From NCBI GenBank assembly GCA_012064385.1, contig QRDG01000519.1:1256542-1320541 (forward strand): a stretch of DNA of 64,000 bases. Reading direction: 5' to 3'. Positions 31,740-42,729 of this stretch are shown here, one piece after another. This DNA comes from Puccinellia tenuiflora. Taxonomy: Eukaryota; Streptophyta; Magnoliopsida; Poales; Poaceae. Made by a program: the position numbers and the translations under genes. The notes beneath the pieces were generated by a model. The model searched no databases, had not been told where the DNA came from, and saw only the letters and a list, made by a program, of their open reading frames with translations. Numbering within the stretch: the first letter of the stretch is position 1; each line of letters starts with the position of its first letter.

Positions 31740-33813
31740 GAGCAACTCCAGCCGTTGGCCCCCCCCAGGCCGAATTGCCGGCGATTTTTTGGGCCTGCTG
31801 GGGGGGCGCCGGCGGAAAAAAACGGTGTGGGGGCAGCTCGATTCCCAGCCGTGTCGCCCCCCAACCCGGCATTTTCCGGCGAAAATAATCATAGAACCCC
31901 ACTTTAGTAGTAAATCCATTATTTTTAAAGTAAATTTATCATTTGTATCAAATAATTCGACAGAAAAATTATTACAAATTGTTTAACAAATCATAAAATT
32001 TAAAACAAGTTTTTAAAATCAAATTACATAAAACCTAGACCTCGCCTTTGCGCCTCCACAGGTGCTCCACCAGATCTTGCTGCAATTGCTCATGAACTAC
32101 TGGGTCTCGGATCTCCTGACGCATTGCAAGGTAGGCAGTCCATGATTTCGGTACAGGCAGACGCTCGCTCTCCTCTGGATCCTCGCCCACGAGAGGACCC
32201 TGTCTGAAGTATGGCACCTTCTTCTCCTTCTCATCTACTGGATACTTCCGCTCGCTCTCAATGATCATGTTGTGCAAGATCACACAACAAGTTATCACCT
32301 CCCACATCTGATCTTTCGACCAGGACATAGCGGGATATCGGACAACAGCAAATCGAGCTTGGATCCCACCAAATGCCCGCTCGACATCCTTCCTGCAAGC
32401 CTCCTGACACTTGGCAAACCAAGCTTGAGTCGTCTTCGGCACAGGGTTTGAGATGATTTTCACAAATGTTGACCATTTTGGATAGATACCATCTGCCAGG
32501 TAGTATCCCTTGTTGTAATGGTGCCCGTTGATCTCGAAGTTCACCGGGGGAGCAATACCTTCAACAAGTTTGGAGAAGACAGGCGAGCACTGCAGGACGT
32601 TGATGTCGTTGTTTGATCCTGGCATTCCAAAGAAGGAATGCCAAATCCAGGTATCATACGAAGACACTGCCTCAAGTACAACACTGCAACCGCCTTTGTG
32701 CCCTTTGTACATCCCCTGGCAAGCAAATGGACAGTTCTTCCATTTCCAGTGCATGCAGTCGATGCTTCCTAGCATCCCAGGAAATCCTCTAGCTTCATTC
32801 TCGGCTAGGATCCGAGCAGTGTCTTCAGCAGTGGGTGATCGCAAATATTCAGGTCCAAATGCGCCAATTACGGCTCTGCAGAACCTGTAGAAGCACTCAA
32901 GGATGGTGGATTCGGCCATGTACAGATAGTCATCCTACGAATCAGCTGGAGCTCCATATGCAAGCAATCTCAATGCGACCGTGCACTTCTGGAGCGAGGA
33001 AAAACCAACCGTACCGGTGCAATCCTTCTTGCAAATGAAGTAGTTGTCGAACTCTCGGACGCCATGCACAATCTTAAGGAAAAGGTGCCGATTCATCCTG
33101 AAACGGCGCCGAAATGTCTTCTCGCCGTGTACTGGATCGTCGGCGAAGTAGTCGGCATATAGCATGCAATACCCCTCGGCACGCTGGCATGCCTTGCTCT
33201 TGCGCCGACCTGGTGCCGAACCACCGCGCTTCGGCTGTGCATCGGCGTCGTACAGGCCAACCAGACAGGCGAGCATCAGCAAGTGCTCTTCGTCGTCGGC
33301 GGCGGCAGAGTCGGCTTCCTCGTCCAGCAGAGCGGCGAGCATCTCCTCATCGTCGGAGTCCATCGAGGCAAAGCGTCGAACACCTCGCGGGCAGGGTGGA
33401 GGCGGATGTGCGCGAAGCTTGACCGCGACGGCGATTCTCGGGTGGAGGCGGATAGGGCGGGGAGGGGGATACGGCAGAGGGTGTCGTCGCGGTGGTTGGC
33501 GGTGGTTTTGGTGGCCTCCGTTCGGCGGCGGAAGGGAGGAGTCGGTGCCGGCGACGGGGAGAAGGAGAGGAGGAAAGGACGAATCTGTTGGTGGAAAGGT
33601 GCGTTCTCTCGCCGACAGGGGTGGCCCGCGCGGTTTTCCCCTTTCGCCGGCGCCCCCCTGGGTTCGGCCTGGGACGCCGGATAAAATTTGGCCCAAATCC
33701 GGCGAAAAACAAGGCCTTGGGGGGGTCCTGGGGGCGCGACTACGGGGATAATGGACCGCCGGCGTCGAAAAGTTGTCCTGGGGGGGCTTCGTGGGGGACG
33801 GCTGGAGTTGCTC
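31740..33813 (-). mobile_element. PIF/Harbinger element with nearly intact transposase (2.07 kb)
   Basis: Perfect 15-bp termini GAGCAACTCCAGCCG in inverted orientation, with TAA duplications at 31737-31739 and 33814-33816. The only gene is the transposase on the minus strand. The Myb-like ORF1 that accompanies the transposase in many PIF/Pong elements is not seen between the termini. The GC-rich, CCCCAGG-filled ends are shared with the element at 20123-21245. Confidence 0.93.
32035..33363 (-). pseudogene. PIF/Harbinger DDE transposase with one premature stop
   Basis: A DDE_Tnp_4-type transposase that would cut and paste its element at TAA/TTA sites. The start at 33363 (MDSDDEEMLAALL) is chosen because family proteins begin with this acidic segment. 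The frame is then continuous for about 442 codons, except for a TAG at 32935-32937 where a Trp codon (TGG) would fit. Catalytic residues are visible: Asp in GSIDCMHW, Asp in LADGIYPKW and Glu in VERAFGGIQARF. The N-terminal half has the FRRRFRMNRHLFLKIVH helix-rich region. The frame ends at a stop at 32035. With one nonsense change it is either recently inactivated or readable only by suppression. Confidence 0.9.
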
Positions 33814-33920
33814 TAAGAGGGGGGCCTCTTTGTTTGCACAATATATATAGGTTTGTTGTTGCCTTGATGGTGTATCGGCAGCAAGCGGAAATCAATTTTG
33901 ACTTGTAGGACTAGATACTC

Positions 33921-34196
33921 CTATTATGGAAAAACATAATTCGTAATGTCTAAAAATTCCGAAAAAAATTCGAATGTAGATACAGACATTTAATGTAGGC
34001 TCAAATTTTTTGGCCAAAATAAAATGTCAAGTAAAAAGTTATTTTGAGTATCGAATTTGTCTGTTTTACGCATAACACAATAAACATTATTTTTTCGTGA
34101 AACTTTTTGTGCCAAATATTAGGAGGTACACCTGAAATTTTATTTCAGATTTTTTTTGACATTTTAAATATTTTTAAAATACACTTTCCATAATGA
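33921..34196. mobile_element. MITE with a long target duplication (Mutator-like?)
   Basis: Imperfect terminal inverted repeats CTATTATGGAAA and TCATTATGGAAA. Flanks GACTAGATACTC (33909-33920) and GACTAGATGCTC (34197-34208) match at 11 of 12 bases, longer than hAT duplications and nearest to the Mutator range. The interior is AT-rich with A/T runs. Confidence 0.6.
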
Positions 34197-34409
34197 GACT
34201 AGATGCTCTTGCGAGCCAAACATTGTGTCCGACATTATGCAGCTTTCTCGAAAAATCCTCTTACAGTTGATGAGCTGCGGTCGTGGGTCGCATGCGCTCT
34301 TCTTTGGGTATCCTCAATGACAGAGGTTGTCCGAGGAAGTGTTTCTTCAATGAACACGCTGGAGTACCATCTTAGCGTCGTCGTGCTCGAAGTCAGTGCG
34401 GAGACTCTT

Positions 34410-34560
34410 AGTGGCTAGGCGGAGAGTAGGCGGCCACGGATGAGTGGGCTAGGCGGCAGCGGGGAGCAACGAGAGGGCTAGGCGGAGAGTAGGCGGCCAC
34501 GGGGAACAACGAGAGGGCTAGGCGGAGAGTAGGTGGCCACGGGGAGCAACGAGAGGGCCA
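34410..34560. repeat. Tandem repeat, about 50-bp unit
   Basis: Three imperfect copies of a unit containing ggctaggcggagagtagg and cggccacggggagcaacgag. No gene is recognised in 34209-34738. Confidence 0.7.
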
Positions 34561-34738
34561 TCTCAGTGTATTGGCATTATTTGGCATGCTCATAAAATTG
34601 CTATTATGTGACATGCGCCTTTTTTTAAGACTTTCTAGCAATATACTCAAGCATCGAGGAGAAAACTTTCACTTTGATGCATTGTTTGTCCTTGCTTCAC
34701 AGATGTAAAGAATGAAAAAAAAAGGTTAATTGGATAGA

Positions 34739-36564
34739 TGCCACGGCAATTTCTGGCTATTTGAGAAACGTCACTACAATTCTCATCTTTTGAAAACGCC
34801 ACTCTCTATACAACCCATAGATGCCATTATGCTCACTTTGAGACATATACGGCCAATATACTCATGTATTGATGTCATATATACGTATACAAGGTGGGTC
34901 CTACCTGAATCAGTTTTTTTAGAGATGCCCGAATCTAACACATAGACTGGTTGACTGAAAAAATCATATCGATCTCTCTCGCTCCCCGCATCGTTCCCAT
35001 CCATGAACCCAATCTAGATCGTGACGGCGGCCGGCGGCCACGATGCGCGTGGCGGCGGCGGAATCCGGCGGCTCTAGTGACGGGTAGCACCTAGTTCCTG
35101 CACTCCCTCCCCACCTCGCCGACCGGGAAGAAGCTCCGCCGATTCCTCACTCCCCTTGCGAGCGGAAGGCGGCGAGCATGGCGGCGCTGGTGCCGGTGGA
35201 TGGCGGCGAGCATGGGGGCGGCGAGGACCTGATTCCCGCATTCCCTCCCCTCCTCTCATCCCAGACGGAAGCCTCCCCCAAACATCTCTCCCCTTGGCCG
35301 CTTGGCGGCTGAAGGCGGTGAGCATGGTTGCGGCGGACGGTGTCGAGCATTGAGTCGTCCAGCACCTGGACGTTCTGGCCAATTTGTGGGCTCCTCGAGG
35401 TGCTGTTCTGCCTGGCGGAATTTGGGATTCCTATTGCCTCACGGAAGGGGCGCGCGGGGTCAGCCGTACATCGACGGTAAGGATGGCAATTTTACCCATG
35501 GGTACGGGTACCCGCGGGTACCGTACCCGTATGGGGAGGGTATGTGTACATTTTTATACCCATGGGTAGTACCCATATCCTCTCCGCCAACTCGTGGGTA
35601 GGGCATGGGTACAACCCTGTACCCGCGGGTATACCCATATCCTCCCCGTTTATACTGAATATGACCCCTACACCGTTGACTTGCTAGATATGACCATGAG
35701 TTTGTGATTTTCGAAGTTAGATAAGTGTCATGTATTCATCTACCTATTATTGAGTTGAGATAGTTGTTTTTTTAATCAAATGTGGCACTTACGAATGTGA
35801 CACTGGGAAAAATTTGTCTACTATTTGATCTACCCAACGGGTACCCAATGGGTATAGATACCCGCCGGGTATGGGTATGGGTATATTTTCATCCCCGCGG
35901 GTAAGGGTATGGGTAGAATTTTATACCCATAAACTATATGGGTATGGGTATGGTATTGCTCTATCCTGCCCATACCCTGCCCATTGCCATCCTTAATCGA
36001 CGGCAGCGGCAGGGCCAGAGGATGCGGTGGTTCAGGCAGTCCGCGTACCCTCGACGGCGGCAGCTGGGCTCCTCTCGGCCATGCTCTAGCTTCCAGTAAT
36101 CCAGTTCATATGCTCTAGCTCTGTATTTTGCTCTCGTTGGTGATTTGCATTCTGTTGGTGCGATTTGGGGGCATGTGAATACTTTTGTTCATTTGTTTGT
36201 TTGTTGTTGTACATACGTGAGCAGATTCATGGATTCGGTTCGTTTTTGGAGTATGTTTTATCCTGATTAACTGCGTGCAATCGTTTATGTATGCGTGCAA
36301 TCATTTACAGATGCTGTTTACAATTTTATTTCTTACAATTTATTGTTTGTTTTTCATTTGGGTGGAGCCCACCTTGTATACATATATACGACATTAATAC
36401 CTTAGTATATTGACCAGTATATGTGTGAAAGTGGACATAATGGCATCTATAGGTTGTATAGAGAATTGGAGTGGCGTTTTTCAAAAGATGAGAATTGTAG
36501 TGGCGTTTTTCAAAAGATGAGAATTGTAGTGGCGTTTCTCAAATAGCCAGAAATTCCAGTGGCA
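34739..36564. mobile_element. Mutator-like element with about 170-200-bp TIRs
   Basis: The left arm (34739-34905) and right arm (36366-36564) are inverted copies starting TGCCAC.GCAATTTCTGGC on the left and TGCCACTGGAATTTCTGGC inverted on the right, continuing through caaggtgggtcc and ggagcccaccttg. The right arm has three copies of a 29-bp unit (ggcgtttttcaaaagatgag and so on). The left arm has fewer. No transposase is seen. The interior 35000-35370 is GC-rich and could be captured host sequence (inference). No clear 9-bp duplication was found. A hAT element is nested at 35478-35995. Confidence 0.68.
35478..35995. mobile_element. Non-autonomous hAT element nested in the Mutator-like element
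   Basis: 518 bp, with termini TAAGGATGGCAAT in inverted orientation and a perfect 8-bp duplication ATCGACGG (35470-35477 and 35996-36003). Subterminal zones are dense in ACCCATGGGTA and GGGTACCCGCGGGTACC palindromes, plausible transposase-binding sites. It has no coding capacity. Confidence 0.92.
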
Positions 36565-36569
36565 TGCTT

Positions 36570-36910
36570 TGAAACGAGCGGACGAGACGGCCAAAGGTGC
36601 TGCCTCGGAACATCCAGTTGAGTCAAAGAAGGCAAATGCGGCAACACTTGCCGAGTAAATGAGGGAGGCCTCATCGTACTCGACTTACAAAGAGAAGATG
36701 CATGACGAGAACAAAAAAGGTGGGACATCTACAGTGACGTGTAAGGCCAAAAGTTCAAGAGGATGGAAGGCGATAAGGAACTCAAGAAAAGGGTCAGGAA
36801 GTGCAAGATAATGTCCACGGACACAACAAATATGAGCGTGAATCGAAAGGCTTACTTAGTCAGGAAAAGAGAGTGTCTCATGGAGAGAGAGGAAAGTAAG
36901 GGCCAATGAG
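36570..36910 (+). pseudogene. Possible transposon ORF1/NAM-associated coding relic
   Basis: Plus-strand fragments include KRADETAKGAASEHPVESKK, YSTYKEKMHDENKK and MSVNRKAYLVRKRECLMERE. They resemble the lysine-rich C-terminal segments of PIF ORF1-like or NAM-associated proteins of grasses. There are stops between them and no defined start. 36911-37290 holds nothing recognisable. Confidence 0.25.
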
Positions 36911-37290
36911 GCAGAAGAATAATTTTTATGCATTCCATTGTAATGTGCCCGGATGGCCGGATTGGTGGCTGGACTTGGTGTTGGCCGAGGCTTTTATTTG
37001 GTGACTAGTCTGGTACGGCCGGAGTTTGATCTACATTTTGATATCCGCATCTATTGTTGGCATTTATTATTTTCTTCAAATATAAAAATGGATAAGGCCA
37101 ACCGTTTGTGGGTGCAGCTGAGGGCACCACCCGTCATTTTGCGGGACATGTGTCCGACACGGTCAAAGCCGATAAGTTTTGCTAGGCGCCGAACATATTT
37201 TCAAGGCGCTGACGAGGATGCTTCTATACAAACAAATACAGGGTGATGTAAATTGTGGTAGACTATATTGGAAAGTGCATATGGAGGCTA

Positions 37291-37664
37291 GCTCCACGGA
37301 GCTCGGTATTTTCAAAAAAACCGAAAGTGACATTTTATGTTTCAAAAAATTCAAAGAAAATTCCTAGGTGTAGATAATATCGAGATCTATCACTGTGAAT
37401 TTTTTAATCCAAAATTCATATTATTTGTAGGCTACACAAAAACGAAAATCTGGCAAAATTTTAAATTTGTAAAATTGTGCATTGTTTGCAGATAGAAATC
37501 TACACAATGTTTTTTTTTGCACAGCTCAAAATACAACGTATTTTTAGTTAATATTTTACAGAGTGGTGTCTTAAGATTATCTACATCTAAGAATTTTTTT
37601 CGAATTTTTGAAACATGAAATGTCGATTTCTAATATTTCAAAAATCGAGCTTCATGGAAAACAC
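37291..37664. mobile_element. Foldback MITE
   Basis: The arm from gctccacggagctcgg through gacattttatgtttcaaaaa and attcctaggtgtagataat is mirrored by attatctacatctaagaatt, ttgaaacatgaaatgtcg and cgagcttcatgg. The AT-rich centre is about 170 bp. No target duplication was fixed. Confidence 0.65.
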
Positions 37665-37709
37665 CACTCTCTAGACTAGGACAAATCAGATAAGGGGTCG
37701 TTCGATTAG

Positions 37710-38030
37710 GAGCATGCTCGCAAGCCTCCGAGCACATGCATGTCTCTCTTTCACACCCGGCCCGGCCGATGACACTACGGAGCATGTCCCCTTCTTCGAT
37801 TTTTGCTGCACATGACCCGCGTGCACCTGTTCGAGTAAGGCTGCAACAGGACACCGCTGTTTAGTCCAATCAAGAATCAATGCTCTTCACCGAGCATCAA
37901 ACAGACTCTGCAGCCGCACACGTCTGTCATCTGCTTGGACCGAGAAGACCCTTCAGCCAGGCCACCCTAGCACTCTGCAACCAGCAAAGGGACTCAATCG
38001 TCAACGGAACTGTCGCTCGTAGGCTGTAGC
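37710..38030 (+). repeat. Copy A of a dispersed 320-350-bp segment
   Basis: Same-orientation homologue of 63235-63590. They share acacatgcatgtctctcttt, cttcttcgatttttgctgca, gtcatctgcttggaccga and agggactcaatcgtcaacgg, separated by short indels. It has no transposon ends and no conserved long frame. Confidence 0.8.
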
Positions 38031-38612
38031 TGGCTCTTAAAATATGTTTGTTTTTGTTTCTTGTACACAGCGGAATCTCTTTTCTGAATTCTCTTGTAGC
38101 TGGTTATGCGACTCCGGTTTTCAATCATCTTGAGAGATGTTTGGATTCGGTTGGGGTTTCAGCGAGATTCCATATTGCTATCAACATTGCATAGTCAATG
38201 TGTATCTTTAATGAACATTGTAATCAGCTAGACAATTTCTCACACAATACCTGTTGGAGAGCAGCTACGAAAATGGATGCAAAACATGACAATAGGTAGA
38301 GACGGGCTTTGCTAGCTCAGCAAAACACACAATATCCCACTCAAAAAAAGAAAAAAAAGAAGCAAAACACACAATACTCGAACGACATCCATATTGAAGC
38401 ACTACCGTCGTGCACCCGTCGCCCACGGCTCACTACGCCATCAACGATCCCGAGGAAGAGACCCGACAGGACAAGCACCATGACACGGCATGCAATTGAG
38501 AAACATGCTGGCCACGAGACCGGGCCGGTGGCACAAGCAGGTAATCAATATACCAGCCTATTGGATTCAGCTATATGCGTTTTTCTTACCTTCGGACCAG
38601 CGAGGTTCTATG
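38031..38612. other. No gene recognised
   Basis: Mixed-composition spacer with an A-rich run near 38345-38360. No frame or repeat structure could be interpreted. Confidence 0.3.
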
Positions 38613-38620
38613 GTTACCGG

Positions 38621-38770
38621 CAGTAGCGGACCCAAAAATATATTGAAGCCCGGGCAAACAGTTTATTTAAATGGTTAAAATGCTAATTTTCAATCAAATA
38701 TGCATGTAAATAGACTGTGACGGCCGGCCGGCCGGAAGTCCGGGCAGCAGGGGTGCTGCGTCCGCCAGTG
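38621..38770. mobile_element. Tiny hAT-type element (150 bp)
   Basis: Termini are CAGTAGCGGACC and, inverted, CACTGGCGGACG. Flanks GTTACCGG (38613-38620) and GTTACTGG (38771-38778) match at 7 of 8. The right part contains CCGGGCAG and a GGCCGGCCGGCCGG run also found at the window's right edge. Confidence 0.7.
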
Positions 38771-38778
38771 GTTACTGG

Positions 38779-39222
38779 ATATACACGGCTACTGGAGTTC
38801 ACTCAGGATATTATCAACCGGGCTTTGTCACAAAATATTAGTTGACTCTGATATGCGTAGTTGCTTTATGTTATCTTTTTTTTTCGTTGGTTGATACATG
38901 TTTCAACCTTATGTGACCCATAAATTATAAACTTTGATACTCTGAAGTAAGGCAATAAAAGGATGTGTGTATCGCTCGATGCACAGGCTAGGGTATACCC
39001 CTTTTCGAAAAAGAAAAAAAAAGCGTGACAGCTACACGCTGAGGCTGCAATGCTCTAGGATCTCGTAGACAAGGAGGCGACGACGACCAGTTAGGCAGTA
39101 GCCGGCAAGGTTGTGGTAGTGAGATTGTTGAGCCGAGTGTCGTACGTAGCTTGTGAAGCCTAGCGGCGTGGGAGGAGCCCAAGGAGAGTTAGAGCGTAAA
39201 CTATTTCATAATCAATCACGCC
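38779..39222. other. No gene recognised
   Basis: Spacer between two hAT elements; nothing with support was seen. Confidence 0.3.
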
Positions 39223-39904
39223 CCTACAATTATGCCCGGGCGTTCGGTCTGTTCGGTTTGCTTGGTCTTGTGTATTCGGTCATCTAATATTTCAGTTATC
39301 TAGAAATGCTACCCAAATTACCGTCGGTCTTTTCGGTTTTTCAGTATTCGGTCTTCGGTCTTTTCGGTTCGGTCTTCGGTCATGACCATATAGACCAAAT
39401 AGAGAAATGTGACACTAGTTTAATTATATTTTCAAATCTCAAACGACACATTTATATACAAAATATAAGCACAACATGAGCATTTTAATCACTTCAATTT
39501 GCTGAAATGTAAAATCACAGAATTATGTACACAAATCAAGCAACACAAGTCATAACTTGAAAATCACAGAATATGTAGTCTCAATCTCACATAGAGCAGC
39601 AAAAGCCACTTGACAAATAAATACACACATAATTTCACATGGTCTCACACAGATCACAACCACAAATGCACACATCACACATAAATTTATGGTAGAAAGT
39701 TGTTGGACAGTGAGCATTCCCTTGGACCTTGGTCACCAAGTTGGCTGTAGTAAATCCTCAAGCTTTGGTGAACTTGCTTGACTTGGCCGTGGCCGGGGAT
39801 GCAACAGCAGCAGCCTTGCGCTTCCCTTTCTCTTGATCACCAAGTTCTTCAAGCACTCTGCACATGAAGCATATAAATATGGACCATGGCAGTAGCAAAA
39901 CTAT

Positions 39905-40370
39905 ATAAATAACATGGTCATGTGGCTGATCATATGTAAATAGTTGATTGTAATAGCAACAAAAGTATGTAAATCACATGGTCATGTGGCTGATCATATA
40001 TAAATAGCATGGCTGATTGTAATAGCTACAGAAGTATGTAAATCACATAGGGTGTGTTTGTTTGGGCTTATTTTGGCTTTTGGCTTTGGCTTAGAAGCTA
40101 AAAAAGCACCTATTTAGGTGCTTTTTTGGCTTTTAGATTTCAGAAGCCAAAAACAAAGATCCAAATCTTTTGGCTTCCAAAATCCAAAAGCCAAAAAAGC
40201 ACCTATTTAGGTGCTTTTCTGGCTTATAAGCCAAAGCCAAAAGCCAAAATAAGCCCAAACAAACACACCCATAGTCATGTGGCAAATCATATGTAAATAG
40301 CATGGCTGATTGTAATAGCTACTGAAGTATGTAAATCACATGGTCATGTGGCGAATCATATGTAAATCAC
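39905..40370. repeat. Tandem repeat inside the hAT element, about 70-bp unit
   Basis: About four copies of a unit with gtatgtaaatcacatggtca, tgtggctgatcatatgtaaa and tagcatggctgattgtaata. One copy is split by the MITE at 40050-40270. Confidence 0.75.
40050..40270. mobile_element. Hairpin MITE inserted in the hAT element's tandem repeat
   Basis: 221 bp forming an almost complete hairpin. Termini are GGGTGTGTTTGTTTGGGC and its inverse, and the inner gcacctatttaggtgc palindrome occurs twice. The neighbouring tandem copies (cacatggtcatg) show the empty site here was cacatagtcatg, so the duplication is ATA on both sides (40047-40049 and 40271-40273). Three bases suggest a PIF/Tourist-like or CACTA-like origin. 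Confidence 0.82.
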
Positions 40371-40375
40371 CTTTT

Positions 40376-40573
40376 TCTAGCTCTTCTAGTGCCTCCAAGT
40401 TCTCCTGGATGTCGACGGGATCAGTGGACCGTCTCAGCCAGTCTTGTGTACAGACTAAAGCTTGCTCCATGAATGGAGTAAGAGAAGTACGAAAATCATG
40501 AAGTATGCGTCCACTTGTGCTAAAGGCTGACTCCGAAGCCACCGTTGAGATGGGAATAGCCAAGATATCATCT
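40376..40573 (-). pseudogene. hAT transposase C-terminal dimerisation exon
   Basis: The minus strand encodes ILAIPISTVASESAFSTSGR, ILHDFRTSLTP and ALVCTQDWLRR, then an acidic tail LEALEELEK. This is the hAT family C-terminal dimerisation domain (hATC) with its SxxxSExxFSxxG signature. Probable splice sites flank it (acceptor GTAG before 40573, donor AAAAG|GTGA near 40376). All upstream exons are deleted, so no active transposase can be made. The remnant could at most encode a dimerising fragment (inference). Confidence 0.88.
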
Positions 40574-41500
40574 ACAACAAAAGCAACAAAAGTCCTCAGA
40601 TAGTGATGTCATCTACAACAAAAGCAACAAAAGTCTCTTATTCACTCTCCATTCATCACTCTGGACATGTTCAAATTGTTCCCCAAATTTCAACGAAACA
40701 TACGGTACTAAATACAATGCAGAATAGGGACATGTTCATCTTAACAACAAAAAATACAGAACTAGCAATCTAGCAGAGCACATCTAAAATATTAAATCCC
40801 GGCATCCAGCAGCTCAATCAAAACAAACTAACAGTCTACTAGTACCAGAGCAGAATATTAGAGGAGGTAGTGGACTTACCGTGCTGTTCAGCCCGTCGCC
40901 GGTTCACCGTGTGGCGGCGTTGCGGCCGCCGGTGGCGTAGGTTGCAGGCGGCCGGGAATGGACACGCGCGGCGCAGCTGGAGACACACGACGCAGCTGAA
41001 GGCGGCGGGGCGGCTGCAGGCGGCAGGGCGGTGGGTGGGTGGAGTCGCGGCGCAGCTCGATTCAGTCGGGGATGCAGCCGGGGTGGTGATGGGGACGCGG
41101 CCAGTGAGGAGAAGGCAGCGGCGCAACTGCAGACGGCAGGACGGAGTCGCGGGGCGGCGAGGCGGAGTCGAGGGTCGAGGCAGCCGGGGATGTAGTCGGG
41201 GATGGCGGCGGCGCAGCTGGAGTGGAGGGCTGGAGGCGTGGTGACTGACTGACTGGTGCCCTGATGGAGCGGTGACCTAGAGGCTAGAGTATGCACGCTC
41301 TTCTAGGATTTCTTTGGTCAGTTCGGTCGAATCGGTCTATCGCTCACACCAACCGAACAGCCCGAGATTATTTCGGTTAGCTGAGTTGCAAGACCGAAGT
41401 ACTAACCGAAGACCGAATTTTTTGCTATTTCGGGTTCGGTCCCGGTTTTTTCGGGTTCGGTCTTCGGTTTCGGTCTATTATGCCCGAGCATACCTACAAT

Positions 41501-42729
41501 ATCATCCATCCTAATTAAATTAGATCAATTACTTGGTATAAATAAGCATGTTTGTTATAGCATTGCAACACATGGGCATTTAGCTAGTAGTCCTAATTTT
41601 GACAAATAGTTTTTATACATGGAGGATCTTAGGTGGGGTGCTAAATGAACACGGTCATTTAGCTAGTTATCCTAATTTTGACAAAAATAAAATCTATATG
41701 TGGAAAAATCTTAGGTTGAGTACTAAGTGCCAAATGACGAATGAATGGCAAATAAAATAAATTCGGAAAGCATGCATAGAAGATATACTAGTATTTATCA
41801 TATTTTGAAATTTTTCTCAAAAACTTAGACACCTTACATCAAGAAACAGAGGGAGTAGTATTATTTATTCGATGTTAAGTCGATTACCCGTATTATGACT
41901 CAAAATTTAATGGCCTAAAACAGTAAAAAATGCACACCAATAAAATAAAATAAATATATGCATCAAAATGAGGATGAATTACGATTTATCATTTATCTAC
42001 CAACACATCAAAAAAAAATCAACGATTTGTGTTGGTTATTTTGTATGTCTCCTGTGCTTAAATTTATATGATTCGAAATCTTGGAAAAAAGGCAACCACT
42101 ATACGGCCACAAACACATACAACTTCAGTGTGGCGTAGATGCGAGGACATCATCTTTAGCATGTCAAAAATATTATGAATTTCATTTAAGTAAACATATC
42201 TACAAATTTTATTTAATTAAAAAATACCTATTTGAAAAATTGTTAGAACAAATTTAACTTGTGTTGCCTAATGTTAATTGCAATTTCTCCAATAATACCT
42301 TGTCACCATTTTGTAATGAAGAGCAGTGGTATTTTGATATATTGTTTAGTTCCTTCCTATTGTTTCCCACTCTTCAATCCCGTGATCTATAACATCACAC
42401 ATGTATATGTTGTGTCGAGGCACATGACTAGACCGAGTACAATTTCTCATAATTAAAAAAAATTGTCAATGATTTACATCATATCCTGACATAATTAATC
42501 CCCAATATTTCCAAGGCACCACAACATTCTTTAACATATGATCAACACTCTTTTGTAGCGTCATAATTATGCCCTAATACCACGGGTCAATTATTTGATT
42601 CACCTACATAAAAGAGAAAATATGAAATAAAACTTAAAAGATTGATCATCACTATATGTTCATTGAACTCTTAGAGGTTTCAAATTTAAATTTGACAAAA
42701 AATGTAATTAATATTAAAAAAATAATTTT
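41501..42729. other. AT-rich spacer with a short direct repeat and a Stowaway-like end
   Basis: A segment of about 80 bp (gggcatttagctagtagtcc and so on, near 41570) is repeated near 41655 with changes. caagaaacagagggagta near 41839-41857 resembles a right Stowaway terminus, but no left end was found. No genes are seen. Confidence 0.5.

Larger units (their letters stand above)
39231..41492 (-). mobile_element. hAT element, internally deleted (2.26 kb)
   Basis: Perfect 8-bp duplication CCTACAAT (39223-39230 and 41493-41500). Termini are TATGCCCGGGCGTT and, inverted, TATGCTCGGGCATA, followed by TTCGGTC-type subterminal repeats like those of the 5439-5967 element. It carries one transposase exon (minus strand) and a GC-rich block (40880-41290) next to the right end that may be the old promoter/5' UTR. 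The BED zinc finger and catalytic core are missing. Confidence 0.93.

Noticed and set aside
32835..33908. Several plus-strand frames of 66-195 codons opposite the PIF transposase
   Set aside because: They are antisense shadows of the transposase and of GC-rich element ends.
37630..37880. Possible small Cys-containing proteins in the duplicated segment and at 63193-63426
   Set aside because: The frames are not conserved between the two copies; indels shift them.
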